In this document: in pieces, positions 52,464-62,617 of the stretch | Layout of the letters: every line of letters starts with the position of its first letter | Numbering within the stretch: the stretch's first letter is position 1 | From: CAVQBL01 sp963710715 | GTDB lineage: Bacteria > Pseudomonadota > Gammaproteobacteria > DSM-16500 | Reading direction: 5' to 3' | Assembly (NCBI GenBank): GCA_963710715.1 | Contig: CAVQBL010000006.1 | Location: 1-64,000 of the forward strand | Length of the DNA: 64,000 bases | Made by a program: the position numbers and the translations under genes | The notes under the pieces: generated by a model | Told to the model about the DNA's origin: nothing | Database searches by the model: none | What the model saw: only the letters and a program-made list of their open reading frames with translations

Positions 52464-55280
52464 TCACTTTTTTGGAGTAGGTGTTAAAGCCCCTGATGTG
52501 GCAGTCGGAGCTGTCGTCGACCGAAGACTATTTACGAAAAGCTCTGTCAAACGCTGTGCCAAAGCAATTCGCATGTCGTTGCTTGGAAAGAAATTAGGTC
52601 TTGTCATAACCAACCTCATCATATCAGCCATGTCATAAGAACTATCTTGACAGAAATCAGTCTTTCTTTCCGGACCGCAACGCGTAGTATCTCCGAGAGC
52701 AGGGAAAATAGAGAGAGCAGAAAGATGATTTTTTGCTGCCGTGTTTGTGGATTGTTTGTCAGTATGTTTCTGTTCTTGTTGTACTAAAGATAGGTTTTCA
52801 ACAGGAATTGCTGTGTTTGTTTCTGAAAATTTTGAATCGTTAGCACGTTGTGCTAATTCTATAGAAACGGTAACAATATCTTCTTCAACATCTTTTTCAA
52901 CAATAGAAGGTCTAGAAGGTTGTCCTTCTTCTTCTGACTTTGATTGTATTTCAGGTACATCTTTTTGTTCACTAAGGCTTTCCTCATAAGGTGGTGGTTT
53001 TCTATCAACAGCATCAGTAACAAGTTGCAGAGATAGTGGTGAATTTGCAGCAACAACAACAACCTTTTCATCTCCAACAGGTTGGGGCGGTGCGCTCGGA
53101 GTAGTTGTTGCGCCGCGTTTAGAAAGTATGGTTCGTAAATAACCAAGCAACGTTGCGGCAAGTACACCTACATTAGATTCTTTCTTCTTATATGGATTTA
53201 ATAATAATTCAGCATTTTCAGGATTCATGCCATCCAGCATTCGCTTACCAGTAGTGATGGCATCTTCAAGGGCTTCTTCCTTCATATTAGCTGATGCAAA
53301 AATATATTTTTGCAAATTCAATAGATCTATTACTGATTTTGAGTCGCTAGAACCGGATTGTGCCTGATAATCCCATTTGCTATCCGAATTAATAATCCCT
53401 GTTGCGAGTAAGAGTTTCAAGGATTCTATATTTTTTATACCACCTTTTGTAGCCCGATTACGTAGGCATTCAAAAAACTTTTCTCGGTAATTATAATTAC
53501 AATACATGAATAAGTCTTTGTTGGGACCACAAATAAAATCAACCTGTTGCTCTGAGCCTAGTTTATCTTTTATTTTTTTATTGGTTTTCCCGCGTCTTTT
53601 GTTATTAGTTTGTGATTGAAATTTGCTTGCAAGTTCATTTATTAACTTAGCATTATTAAGAGACATAATATAAATAAACATTTCTCTTAACTGTTCTTCA
53701 AAAAGTTGAGGCTCAGAGTATAAAAAAATTTCCTTTTGACAAAAATGCAAAAGCAACTGCAGCTTTTCTTCATCATTAAACACATGAGATTCACAAATAT
53801 TTTGTAAATATGTTATCAGAATACATTCATTTTTTAATGAAAGTAGAAAAGATATTGCTTTTTGCTTATCGATTTTACCTTCATTCGAATGTTCAAGAAC
53901 AGATGAAATACAAGCTATAAAAGTGTTATCATAAGGAAGACTATCAACTACAGCGTGAAGCATGTCCATGTTGCCTTTTTCTGCAATTCTATCTATAAAT
54001 GCGTCTATGCTTTTTTGCTTAATGCAATCATTTTTATTAGTAATTTTGTCGATATATATAAGTAAAATTCTTAACGATTCTACGTTTTCTTTTTCTATAC
54101 ATATTTTTATCCATGTTTCAACACTTTCTTTATCAATCATACCTAAATTATTAAGTAAAACTTCTAACGATTGTATGCTATTTTTTTCTACACATCTCTC
54201 TATCCATGTTTTTATGCGTTCTTTTATGCATTCAGATATGCTTTTGCGATCGATTTTTTTTAAATACTTAAATAAAATGTTTAACGATTCTATGTTACTT
54301 TTTTCTATACCTTTATCTATCCATTTTTCTATGCATTCTCCAATGGCTTTCTCATCAATGGTAAGGCCGAGTGGCTCGCATATGAAAGAGCAAAATTTAC
54401 ACAATGCTTTATCGAGTGTGTTAGATTGATTATCCTCTAGACTTTTTTCAATGATGGAACTTAAGAAATTAAATAACTTACCACGCTTAATTTTGAAACT
54501 TTCTTCTGATAGCATTGATGAAGAAAGATACTTATCTAGAAAATAAACATTTTGATATGAATATGCAGATTCAATGATGGGTGCTAAATATGTTTTATCT
54601 TGAAATTTATCTTTATCATGCGCGTCTAATAAAATATTAATGATGTCGCGTTTACTTTGTTTGTCACCTTTAATTTCTTTGTCTTCATGAAAATCTTGGT
54701 AACTCACCGCGATCTGCAGCGCTGAGCCATGCTCATTGATGTGGCAAAGACCAGGATCTCGAATGATCTCGCCTCCAAAAAAAGGCTTTTCATGATGTTC
54801 CTCTTTATTTAATAGCCATCGTACTGCCCACTTATTTCCGCAAAATACAGCAAATTGCAGAGGGGTCATTCCATTACTAAGAGCGGCCTTTTGGTCTATT
54901 TCTAGAAATTTTTTCTTTATCTTTATATCATTGAGTGTCTTGTAAACTAATTTTTCATCTTCAGCTTTATCTTTATTTGCTGTTCCTTGAATAGCCAGAA
55001 TAAGCGGATTTTCTGTCACAAGCTTGCCTGTGTTTTGGTTCTTAGCTACTAACTTTTCATCTTGCGCTCTGAGTTTAGTAGACCCAGCCTGAGGGTGTTG
55101 GTGTTGCACTGGGTGCGACATGTGAGACCCCGTTTCATTTGAGTGTGCTAGTGGTGCGCTAGGTTCAGGGTGTCCAGTTTCAGTTGTATTATGAGTTTTA
55201 GTCGTATCAACATCAGTTGTATTATCAATAGTTGCATTATCAACTTTGTCTCCATTATTTTGTCTAGGTCTAGGGTGCAT
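52464..55280 (-). CDS. Ankyrin and helical-repeat protein, effector-like
   Basis: 938 residues. Disordered Thr/His/Pro-rich N-terminus (1-75). Ankyrin-type repeats at 120-230 (GMTPLQFAVFCGNKWAVRWLLNKEEH, GSALQIAVSYQ). Then five or so 38-45-residue helical repeats at 300-440 with the recurring core I-E-K-x-N-[IV]-x-S-L-x-[IV]-L (IEKSNIESLNIL, VEKNSIQSLEVL, IEKENVESLRIL). C-terminal 250 residues Pro/Ser-rich with PPPYEESL, a possible PPxY-type WW-binding site. No signal peptide. Likely host-interaction protein (inference). Confidence 0.7.
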   Translation of the reverse strand: MHPRPRQNNGDKVDNATIDNTTDVDTTKTHNTTETGHPEPSAPLAHSNETGSHMSHPVQHQHPQAGSTKLRAQDEKLVAKNQNTGKLVTENPLILAIQGTANKDKAEDEKLVYKTLNDIKIKKKFLEIDQKAALSNGMTPLQFAVFCGNKWAVRWLLNKEEHHEKPFFGGEIIRDPGLCHINEHGSALQIAVSYQDFHEDKEIKGDKQSKRDIINILLDAHDKDKFQDKTYLAPIIESAYSYQNVYFLDKYLSSSMLSEESFKIKRGKLFNFLSSIIEKSLEDNQSNTLDKALCKFCSFICEPLGLTIDEKAIGECIEKWIDKGIEKSNIESLNILFKYLKKIDRKSISECIKERIKTWIERCVEKNSIQSLEVLLNNLGMIDKESVETWIKICIEKENVESLRILLIYIDKITNKNDCIKQKSIDAFIDRIAEKGNMDMLHAVVDSLPYDNTFIACISSVLEHSNEGKIDKQKAISFLLSLKNECILITYLQNICESHVFNDEEKLQLLLHFCQKEIFLYSEPQLFEEQLREMFIYIMSLNNAKLINELASKFQSQTNNKRRGKTNKKIKDKLGSEQQVDFICGPNKDLFMYCNYNYREKFFECLRNRATKGGIKNIESLKLLLATGIINSDSKWDYQAQSGSSDSKSVIDLLNLQKYIFASANMKEEALEDAITTGKRMLDGMNPENAELLLNPYKKKESNVGVLAATLLGYLRTILSKRGATTTPSAPPQPVGDEKVVVVAANSPLSLQLVTDAVDRKPPPYEESLSEQKDVPEIQSKSEEEGQPSRPSIVEKDVEEDIVTVSIELAQRANDSKFSETNTAIPVENLSLVQQEQKHTDKQSTNTAAKNHLSALSIFPALGDTTRCGPERKTDFCQDSSYDMADMMRLVMTRPNFFPSNDMRIALAQRLTELFVNSLRSTTAPTATSGALTPTPKK

Positions 55281-55714
55281 TGGGGCTCCTCGCTAAGTCG
55301 TTAATGTTACATTTTTGTATAATATTAACACATTCATTCTTAAGAAATGCTTAAGAACTCGATTTGTTTATATCACCACTTATTGCATCGCTAGCCTATT
55401 GTTTTATATGAATAATTTTATGTGCAGTAATTTTTGATTAAGCTGCTGTAAAATCGATAGTTTTTTTGTCTACTGCACATAATAACTTACAAACCACAAT
55501 AAGTATTATGTAAAGCTTTGCATAAGGTTTATTGTGGTTTGTAAGTTATTATGTGCAGTAGAGAAAAAAATTATAAATTATACAAGTGATTAGTCCAAGA
55601 TTACTGCACATTTAGGAACATTGTCATTGAATTAAGAATATTTTTTTATTATATAAACATATGTTAATTCAATGGCAATGATCCTGGTACGGAATGAAAT
55701 TGTCGATGACTATT
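55281..55714. other. Non-coding region holding the att-like palindrome and TTACTGCACA motifs
   Basis: 434 bases without a gene. Besides the 94-bp palindrome (55469-55562), the motif TTACTGCACA occurs at 55601-55610 and, inverted, within 55418-55430. The same motif recurs at 52002-52011. Confidence 0.7.
55469..55562. repeat. 94-bp palindrome built from two inverted integrase 3'-end copies
   Basis: 34-bp arms 55469-55502 and 55529-55562 are perfectly complementary. The 26-base spacer (TTATG-TAAAGCTTTG-CATAA) is itself nearly palindromic around AAGCTT. Each arm repeats the integrase 3' end (51930-51963), including codons for VYCGL and stop. Confidence 0.88.
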
Positions 55715-58303
55715 TCAAAAGTTTCCGCTCCTACCGTTACTAAAAGTCATACTATTTGCAGGTTCATTATTAATTTCAGTAGTAGAACGAGGTGAAAACA
55801 AATTATACCTATGTGGTACCAAGGACGACGATGACTGTTGCAGAGTTTGCTTTTCTTTTTTTGGCTCGCCAATAGCACCATGGTCTTTGAGCAATTTGCA
55901 ATTTTCCTCATTAAGTTCTTTGACCCCCGTCAGGTTAGCTCCAGATGCATCCAAAACCACTTGATGGCTACTCCAGCGTAACACAAAATATAATGCGTTG
56001 TTTTCATCTCGCAACACTTGCCAATATTGAAAAACTTGATCAGTAGTCATGGTAACCAAAAAAAGTCCTGCCGCAGTTTGTTGCCAAGCAAGTCTTCTTA
56101 CACAATAGCTAAATCCTTTCAATACCATTAAGCAGGTTTTGTCTTTTACATCCCACACATGCACCGTCTCATCATTATTTCCCGACGCCAATAAACTCCC
56201 ATCGTGGTTAAAGGCAACAGTGCTAACACCCCTAAAAAGACTACTCTTCCTATTCCCCTTGAATATGTGCACTAAGCTTTTTCTTTTCACGTCCCACAGA
56301 CGCACCGTATCATCTTCACTTCCCGACGCTAACAGATTCTTCGCACCAAAAGCTACACTCCAAATTACATTTGCATGCCCTTTGAACGTATGCACTAAGC
56401 TTCTTTTCTCCACATCCCACAGGCGCACCGCATTATCTAGGCTTCCCGATGCTAACAGATTTCCCTCATCGTTAAAGGCAATACACATAACTTTATCCGT
56501 ATGTCCCTCGAATGTGTGTACAAGCTTTTGCTCTTTTATATCCCACAGACGCACCGTATTATCATAACTTCTCGACATCCACACGTCCCCTGCACCAACA
56601 AAGTCAACACGTAAAACATTATTCTTAGGTTCCTTGAGTGTATGCAATACGCTTCTAAACTCCACATCACACAGGCGGCGCACCTCACTATCATGACTTC
56701 CCGACGCCAACAAATTCTTCTCACCATTAAAGGCAACGCTTTGAACACCTTCCGTATGCCCCTCGAATGTGTGCAATAAGCTTCTTTTCTCCACATTCCA
56801 CCGACACACCGTCTTTTCATCACTTACAGCTGCCAACATACCCCCTACACCAAAGGCAACACTTAAAACATCTTCTTTTGTATACCTCTCAATAGTGTGC
56901 AATAAGCTTTTGCCCTTCACATCCCACAGGCGCACCGTCCCATCTTCACTTCCCGATGCTAACAGATTTCCCTCACCGTTAAAGGCAACACCCGTAACCT
57001 TATGCTCATGCCCTCGGAATACATGCACTAACTTTTTACGCTTCACATCCCATAGGCACACTGTTTTATCTTCACTTCCCGATGCCAACAAACTTCCGTC
57101 CTTGTTAAAGGCAACATCCGTAACACTATACTTATGCCTCTCGAATGTATACAGTAAGCTTTTGCTCTTCACATCCCATAGGCGCACCGTCTTATCTTTA
57201 CTTCCTGATGCTAACAGATTTCCCTTATCGTTAAAGGCAATACAAATAACCATATCCGTATGCCCCTCGAATTTATGTAATAAGCTTCTTTTCTCCACAT
57301 CCCACAGACACACCGTCTTATCATAACTTCCCGATGCCAACAAACTTCCGTCCTTGTTAAAGGCAACATCCGTAACACTATACTTATGCCTCTCGAATGT
57401 ATACAGTAAGCTTTTGCTCTTCACATCCCATAGGCACACTGTTTTATCTTCACTTCCCGACGCTATCAGATCCCTAGGGCCAAATGCTACACTCATAACT
57501 GTATGTGCATGCCCTTCGAATGTATGCACTAAGCTTCTTTTCTCCACATCCCACAGACGCACCGTATGATCAGAACTTCCTGACACCAACAAACCACCCT
57601 CGCCAAAAGCAACTTTCGTAACGCTGTTCGTATGCCCCTCAAACGTGTGAATGAGATGTCCTGTACTAGCTTCAAGCAAATAAATTTTGTTGTGCTCCTT
57701 ATAGCTCACAGCTAATAATTGCCCATCAGCAGAATAAGCACAGCTAACAACTGGGTTATCCAAACGAAGCATATGCTTTTCTCTAAATTGTGCTCCATCC
57801 ATTTTTGCATCCTTAAGATTCGCGCTACGCAGCCACGCACCTTGTAAGCTAACACCAGTTAAATCCGCTCCTTCAAGCTGGGCACTATCTAAAATTGCTC
57901 CACTTAAATTTGCTCCTGGAATACGGATGTGACGTAAATCCCTTGTGCTAAAACTTACTCTTGCCAAATTCAATAACGTCATAGCATTCGCTGCTGCTTG
58001 AATACACTTGGCATCATGTTGTTCTTGCTTACGCTTAGAAGTCTCTATCATCTTGAATAATACATCTTGTAATCCCTCATCCAGTTGAATTACTTTTCGT
58101 ATTAACTCTAAACGCAGTTGTTCATGTCCCAAATAAACTTCCACCAAATCCCAAAGCTCAGGAACCAAATAAAAATCATCAAAAAATCTTGAGAATAAGA
58201 CTTGAACAATTGTATCTCCATCCCTCACCGGGTTTTTGCCTAATATTTCAGTCCACTCCTCTATTGTACTTTTGCTTTCTAGTACTTTTTCACTGCGCAT
58301 CAT
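55715..58303 (-). CDS. Pentapeptide-repeat plus WD40 beta-propeller protein
   Basis: 862 residues. Helical N-terminal 110 residues, pentapeptide repeats at about 118-165 (LRHIRIPGANLSGAILDSAQLEGADLTG), then 13-14 WD40 blades of 42 residues (GS.D.TVRLWDV...L.HTF.GH...V..VAF), enough for two seven-bladed propellers, and a final single pentapeptide-like ASGANLTGVKEL. Low-complexity tail. WD40 proteins are scaffolds; in intracellular bacteria they are often host-targeted or, with NTPase partners, conflict proteins. No catalytic domain seen. Two blade pairs share an identical 110-bp DNA stretch. Confidence 0.9.
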   Translation of the reverse strand: MMRSEKVLESKSTIEEWTEILGKNPVRDGDTIVQVLFSRFFDDFYLVPELWDLVEVYLGHEQLRLELIRKVIQLDEGLQDVLFKMIETSKRKQEQHDAKCIQAAANAMTLLNLARVSFSTRDLRHIRIPGANLSGAILDSAQLEGADLTGVSLQGAWLRSANLKDAKMDGAQFREKHMLRLDNPVVSCAYSADGQLLAVSYKEHNKIYLLEASTGHLIHTFEGHTNSVTKVAFGEGGLLVSGSSDHTVRLWDVEKRSLVHTFEGHAHTVMSVAFGPRDLIASGSEDKTVCLWDVKSKSLLYTFERHKYSVTDVAFNKDGSLLASGSYDKTVCLWDVEKRSLLHKFEGHTDMVICIAFNDKGNLLASGSKDKTVRLWDVKSKSLLYTFERHKYSVTDVAFNKDGSLLASGSEDKTVCLWDVKRKKLVHVFRGHEHKVTGVAFNGEGNLLASGSEDGTVRLWDVKGKSLLHTIERYTKEDVLSVAFGVGGMLAAVSDEKTVCRWNVEKRSLLHTFEGHTEGVQSVAFNGEKNLLASGSHDSEVRRLCDVEFRSVLHTLKEPKNNVLRVDFVGAGDVWMSRSYDNTVRLWDIKEQKLVHTFEGHTDKVMCIAFNDEGNLLASGSLDNAVRLWDVEKRSLVHTFKGHANVIWSVAFGAKNLLASGSEDDTVRLWDVKRKSLVHIFKGNRKSSLFRGVSTVAFNHDGSLLASGNNDETVHVWDVKDKTCLMVLKGFSYCVRRLAWQQTAAGLFLVTMTTDQVFQYWQVLRDENNALYFVLRWSSHQVVLDASGANLTGVKELNEENCKLLKDHGAIGEPKKEKQTLQQSSSSLVPHRYNLFSPRSTTEINNEPANSMTFSNGRSGNF

Positions 58304-59058
58304 TATTTCCTCTGCTTACTAAATTTAAATAAAATGAAATTTATTTCATATTTTTACCTTTCATTGTAAATCATACTCAATTTCTGCTGTCGTTTTGTTC
58401 TATCCAAATGAAAACCAATAATGAGAAAATTGAATTGAAAGGATCTCTATCAATCACATAATTGTCGTAAACAAAATTTGATATGACAATTACTCGCTAT
58501 GCCACTATGGCAACATTATTAATATCCCACAACCGCTATTATGCTTCAGATGGAATTGACTCACCGCCATATTATTTTCTTATCCTTTAAAAGGGCAGCG
58601 TTAACCAATGTTAACTAAACGCTTACCTCACTAAAAGGCAAAACTCCATTAGAAATTATTGCTAAGAATCACACAATTAAATCCCGTTTACTCTAGGCGA
58701 TACTCTTCTCGAAAAGCGATTTCAGGTGCTTGTTCATTTGCCACTCTTTTCAATAAACCAGAGAAACCTATACTTGGCATTTTGCCATAGATTGTTTCTT
58801 GGATTGGGATGATTTCTGATAAAGTCATCAATTTCTTCTTTACATTGTGGAGCATAAATATTAAATGATCCGGCAATGATACCATTGTTCAATTAATTGT
58901 CAATATTTTGGCCTGGTTAAATTTTAATTTAAAAATAAAATTATAATTAAAAACAATAATTTATAGAGTATCTCTGCGGAAGTTCTGAAGTGCGACAAGG
59001 GGTACGATTTCTTTTATTAAAGGGCTAGTGACATTAAGCCACAATCAGCCTGCACAAG
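58304..59058. other. Intergenic region left of IS66 copy 2
   Basis: About 750 bases without a convincing gene. A 65-residue minus-strand frame (58688-58885; SEIIPIQETIYGKMPSIGFSGLLKRVANEQ) looks protein-like but has no recognised family and no ribosome site. Nothing else stands out. Confidence 0.4.
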
Positions 59059-59139
59059 GTAAGCGTCTAGCAAAATACATCTTTTTAAATTCTTAAATTT
59101 CTCGCATGCTCGTGCCTCGACAAATAAAAGGAGCGAAGC

Positions 59140-59469
59140 ATGAACACAACAAAACAATCAACACGCCGTGAACAATGGCTGGCAATAGTAGAAGAGCAAG
59201 AAAAAAGCGGATTATCCCAAATAGAATTTTGCAAGCAGAATAACTTGGCGGTATCACGGTTTACGTATTATCGTGGACTCATCAAAGCAAGTGAACGGGC
59301 TGTCTCGCTGACATCAAATGTATTTACACCCATTAAAATTCATAAGACCGAGCAACACCCATTCTCCGATATTCGCATTCTGTTACCAAATGGATTTCAA
59401 TGTTTTATTCCATCCCACATTGATGCGCCTCATATTAAACGTTTGATGGAGGTATTGTTGTCATGTTGA
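59140..59469 (+). CDS. tnpA: IS66 accessory protein TnpA
   Basis: 109 residues; GGAG upstream. RREQWLAIVEEQEKSGLSQIEFCKQNNLAVSRFTYYR is the typical HTH segment. Overlaps tnpB by 7 bases. Confidence 0.9.
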   Translation: MNTTKQSTRREQWLAIVEEQEKSGLSQIEFCKQNNLAVSRFTYYRGLIKASERAVSLTSNVFTPIKIHKTEQHPFSDIRILLPNGFQCFIPSHIDAPHIKRLMEVLLSC

Positions 59470-59813
59470 TATCAGCCGATATAAAAATATATTTGCATAC
59501 TCCGCCAACTGACATGCGAAAATCAATTGATACCCTATGTGTGCTGGTTTCTGAAACGTTAAAAATGAGCCCTACAGATGGCCATTTGTTTTTATTTCGC
59601 AATCGTACTGGCAACAAGTTGAAAGCGCTCTATTATGAGTTAAATTGCTTTACCTTGATGTATCGGCGACTAGAGAAAGGAAAATTTGTTTTTCCTAGGA
59701 ATGCACTCGGATCTATTGAAATGAGTCATGAACATTTTAAGTGGCTATTAGCAAGTGATAAGTATTCACGGATGGATGCAATGGAACCAAATCAGTACGC
59801 GAATTATTGCTAA
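59463..59813 (+). CDS. tnpB: IS66 accessory protein TnpB
   Basis: 116 residues. PPTDMRKSIDTLCVLV, GHLFLFRNRTGNKLKALYYELNCFTLMYRRLEKGKFVFP match IS66 Orf2. Overlaps tnpA and possibly tnpC. Confidence 0.93.
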   Translation: MLISADIKIYLHTPPTDMRKSIDTLCVLVSETLKMSPTDGHLFLFRNRTGNKLKALYYELNCFTLMYRRLEKGKFVFPRNALGSIEMSHEHFKWLLASDKYSRMDAMEPNQYANYC

Positions 59814-59854
59814 TAAATATCGTAAAAATAGCTATTATTTGTTATTCTAGGCAC

Positions 59855-61417
59855 ATGAATATGGATATAAGAACACAACAGAAATCGCCCGAATTATTGG
59901 AAAAAATAATCGCCGACCTTCAGTCGAAATTAGATAAACAGACACAAGAAACCGCATCGTCGAAAGCAGAGCTAGCTTCTTACAAAGAGAAATACGCTCG
60001 CCTAATCGAAGAACTCCTTCTTGCAAAGCAGCAACGCTTTTCACCATCATCCGAGAAAAATATTTTACAACCTGATTTGTTTGATGAGGCAGGCGTTGAG
60101 TTATCTGATGAGGTAAAAGAACAGATAGAAGATGACATTGAAGTAAAGTCATATACACGCAAGAAACATCCTGTGCGCCGTCCTCCACTGCCATCTTATT
60201 TGCCGCGAGAAGTGGTTGTTCATGACATATCAGAAGAAGAAAAAATTTGTGATTGCGGAACAGCACTTGTGCGCATTGGTGAAGAAGCCAGCGAGCAGTT
60301 GAAATACATTCCTGCCCAAGCATCTGTTATTCAACATGTCCGTCCAAAGTATGCATGCAAACCGTGTCAAGAAAACGTAAAAATTGCGCCGATGCCAATT
60401 TTATTGCTCCCCAAAAGCATAGCAACGCCTGAGCTTGTCGCACATACAATTATTGCAAAATATTGTGACCACTTGCCACTCTATCGACAAGAATCAATTT
60501 GGTCACGACTTGAAATTGATATGCCAAGAAGTAGTTTGTGTGGCTGGATATTAAAAACAGCAGAATTATGCGAGCCATTAGTTAAACTGCTTCAAAAATT
60601 CATTGTTAATTATGATTATGCTCAAGCGGATGAAACCACAGTACAAGTTCTTAATGAGGTTGGGCGAAGCAATACAACAAAATCATATATGTGGTGTTAT
60701 CGTGGCGGTGGTGAGTATCTTAGTATTGTATACAATTACCAAGAAACCCGCGGTGGTTACCATGCGCAGCAATTCTTGATGGGATTTAAAGGATTTTTAC
60801 AAACTGATGCTTATTCCGGTTATAACTGGGCTAATGACAACGGAGAAATTATTTCTGTTGGCTGCAATGCTCATGCCCGTCGTCCCTTTGCTGAGTTGGC
60901 GAAGCTTTCCAAAGCATCTGGGTTGGCACATGACGCACTAAAATTTTATAAAAATTTATATGCCATTGAAAAAGAAGCGCGGGAAAAAAACTTATCTAGC
61001 GAAGCTAGATATCAGCTTCGCGAGGAAAAATCATCTCCTATACTCGAAACATTTAAACAATGGCTAGATCATCATTTATTGAAAACGCCTGAACAAAGCA
61101 AAATTGGTAAAGCCATTCGATATTGTCTAAATAACTGGATTGAGCTAACTAACTACCTTAAAGATGGACGTATTGAGATAGATAATAATCTGCTTGAAAA
61201 TGCAATACGGCCATTTGCACTAGGTCGAAAAAACTGGCTATTCTCGGGCAGCCCATCTGGCGCTAGAGCAGGAGCTATTTTCTACTCGTTGATTGAAACC
61301 TGCAAAGCTAATAATATTGAGCCGTATAAATACTTTTGTAAGATGTTACACCGTATCCGTTTTTGCCTGTCAGATGATGATTACCGCAAACTGTTGCCGC
61401 AGTTTATTGAATATTAA
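59855..61417 (+). CDS. tnpC: IS66 family transposase TnpC
   Basis: 520 residues from 59855 (MNMDIRTQQ); an upstream ATG at 59807 overlapping tnpB gives 536. N-terminal coiled coil, LLLAKQQRFSPSSEK, zinc segment CDCG...CKPCQ, catalytic Asp in YAQADETTVQVL, Asp in LQTDAYSGYNW, CNAHARRPF, and EIDNNLLENAIRPFALGRKNWLFSG with the Glu. Intact. Confidence 0.93.
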   Translation: MNMDIRTQQKSPELLEKIIADLQSKLDKQTQETASSKAELASYKEKYARLIEELLLAKQQRFSPSSEKNILQPDLFDEAGVELSDEVKEQIEDDIEVKSYTRKKHPVRRPPLPSYLPREVVVHDISEEEKICDCGTALVRIGEEASEQLKYIPAQASVIQHVRPKYACKPCQENVKIAPMPILLLPKSIATPELVAHTIIAKYCDHLPLYRQESIWSRLEIDMPRSSLCGWILKTAELCEPLVKLLQKFIVNYDYAQADETTVQVLNEVGRSNTTKSYMWCYRGGGEYLSIVYNYQETRGGYHAQQFLMGFKGFLQTDAYSGYNWANDNGEIISVGCNAHARRPFAELAKLSKASGLAHDALKFYKNLYAIEKEAREKNLSSEARYQLREEKSSPILETFKQWLDHHLLKTPEQSKIGKAIRYCLNNWIELTNYLKDGRIEIDNNLLENAIRPFALGRKNWLFSGSPSGARAGAIFYSLIETCKANNIEPYKYFCKMLHRIRFCLSDDDYRKLLPQFIEY

Positions 61418-61482
61418 TTTGCTTGCAAGATTTTATTCTAAAAATATTTACGTTAAGATTGTGAAAATATCGAGAAAATCTC

Positions 61483-61907
61483 ATGAACTGGCACATTATT
61501 TCTATTATTACGCCTATTATACTGGTTTTTTATCTTGTGATTATAGATTTTGTTGATCTTTATCCATTTAATGATGTTTCTAAACATACTACTGATGTCA
61601 GAAAGTCGGAAGCTATATAATAGTTTTGTTAGGTGCAATTTGTAATTGGTATGATGATGTATATGGTTCATTATTATCATTAATAATAGCGACTCTTTGT
61701 CTGATGGGTTATTTATTATCGTGGTGGAAACCTTATTTATTTGGTTGTTCAGAAAATTGGCGCAGAAAATATAATGAAAAGTTTAGTAGAACCATAAAAA
61801 TTTTCCCTCCTATTAAGGATCATCCTATTCCAGATGCAGAACATTTGCCCGTGGGAGTACTGACGATTATTTGGCTAATTGCCACATTGCTTAATTATAA
61901 TTATTAA
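61483..61907 (+). pseudogene. Small membrane protein, frameshifted
   Basis: The first frame (61483-61620) gives NWHIISIITPIILVFYLVIIDFVDLYPFND...DVRK. A +2 frame then continues GSYIIVLLGAICNWYDDVYGSLLSLIIATLCLMGYLLSWWKPYLFG...PIPDAEHLPVG to 61907. Joined near 61604 they make one coherent protein of about 140 residues with three or four membrane helices. The only start for the second frame alone would be TTG at 61626. Family not named. The frameshift probably inactivates it. Confidence 0.5.
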
Positions 61908-62148
61908 ATATCTATGTACAAGACCGAACGGTTACTGCACAAGATGGTCAACCATCTCGCTTTAATCGAGGTATTGTCTATCTAATTGGAGGGGTGCTCT
62001 GCATTAATATTTATACGTTTGTTCACGCCATATGGAGTACATTAAGCATAAGTTAGTTTTTACATCCGGGATTTAAAAAAGCTATTTCCCGATTTTATCA
62101 GTAAGATTGTGGAAAATTGTGCATAAGGGTTACTCCCACGGTATTCAA

Positions 62149-62442
62149 TTAATGCGACTTATTTTCTCGTGTTGGTGGATCATAAAATTTAGCAACTTTG
62201 CTTATTCTTTTTAAATTATCACAAAATTGAAGTGTATCCTTTTCCAAATCTTTTAGCGGTGATCCATAGTGCAGGGCCGATGCGACCATATTCAGCATCA
62301 CACAAACGATAGTCTTTTTAGTTTGATACTGTTTCGGTAGTATTTTATATATATGGTCAACTGCCACCTTTAAAGCAGCATGGCCAATTTCGCTAATAAT
62401 CGCATCATACTCTTCTATTGCTATATCATCTTGCTTCTGCAT
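62149..62442 (-). CDS. Small helical protein, unknown function
   Basis: 97 residues; GGAGA upstream of the ATG. All-helical (EYDAIISEIGHAALKVAVDHIYKILPKQYQ, VCVMLNMVASALHYGSPLKDLEKDTL). No family recognised. The 240 bases to its left contain an open frame ending at 62056 (RGIVYLIGGVLCINIYTF) with no usable start. Confidence 0.55.
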   Translation of the reverse strand: MQKQDDIAIEEYDAIISEIGHAALKVAVDHIYKILPKQYQTKKTIVCVMLNMVASALHYGSPLKDLEKDTLQFCDNLKRISKVAKFYDPPTRENKSH

Positions 62443-62617
62443 ATCTTCTCCTTTGTGTAGATGCTAGTATACAAAATAATTTATAGGAGTATTTGCAAAA
62501 TGCTAGCCGTGAATTTTACAGATATTATGTAAAGTAGACATAATTATTGCTGATTTATCAAAGTTTCTACCTGCTATTACTTAACATAATATCCTGCTAA
62601 CAAAAAGAATAATGTCA

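Larger units (their letters stand above)
59059..61417 (+). mobile_element. IS66-family insertion sequence (copy 2), right end not found
   Basis: Left end GTAAGCGTCTAGCAAAATAC at 59059-59078, then tnpA, tnpB and tnpC, all intact. No matching CGCTTAC end is seen downstream of tnpC within the window, so the right end is lost or highly diverged. The proteins differ clearly from copy 1 (tnpC 520-536 versus 511 residues, different zinc segment), so it is a separate IS66 lineage. Confidence 0.8.

Noticed and set aside
61930..61945. GTTACTGCACAAG as a distant copy of the att-like motif
   Set aside because: Only about ten bases match and the surrounding repeat is absent; expected by chance.
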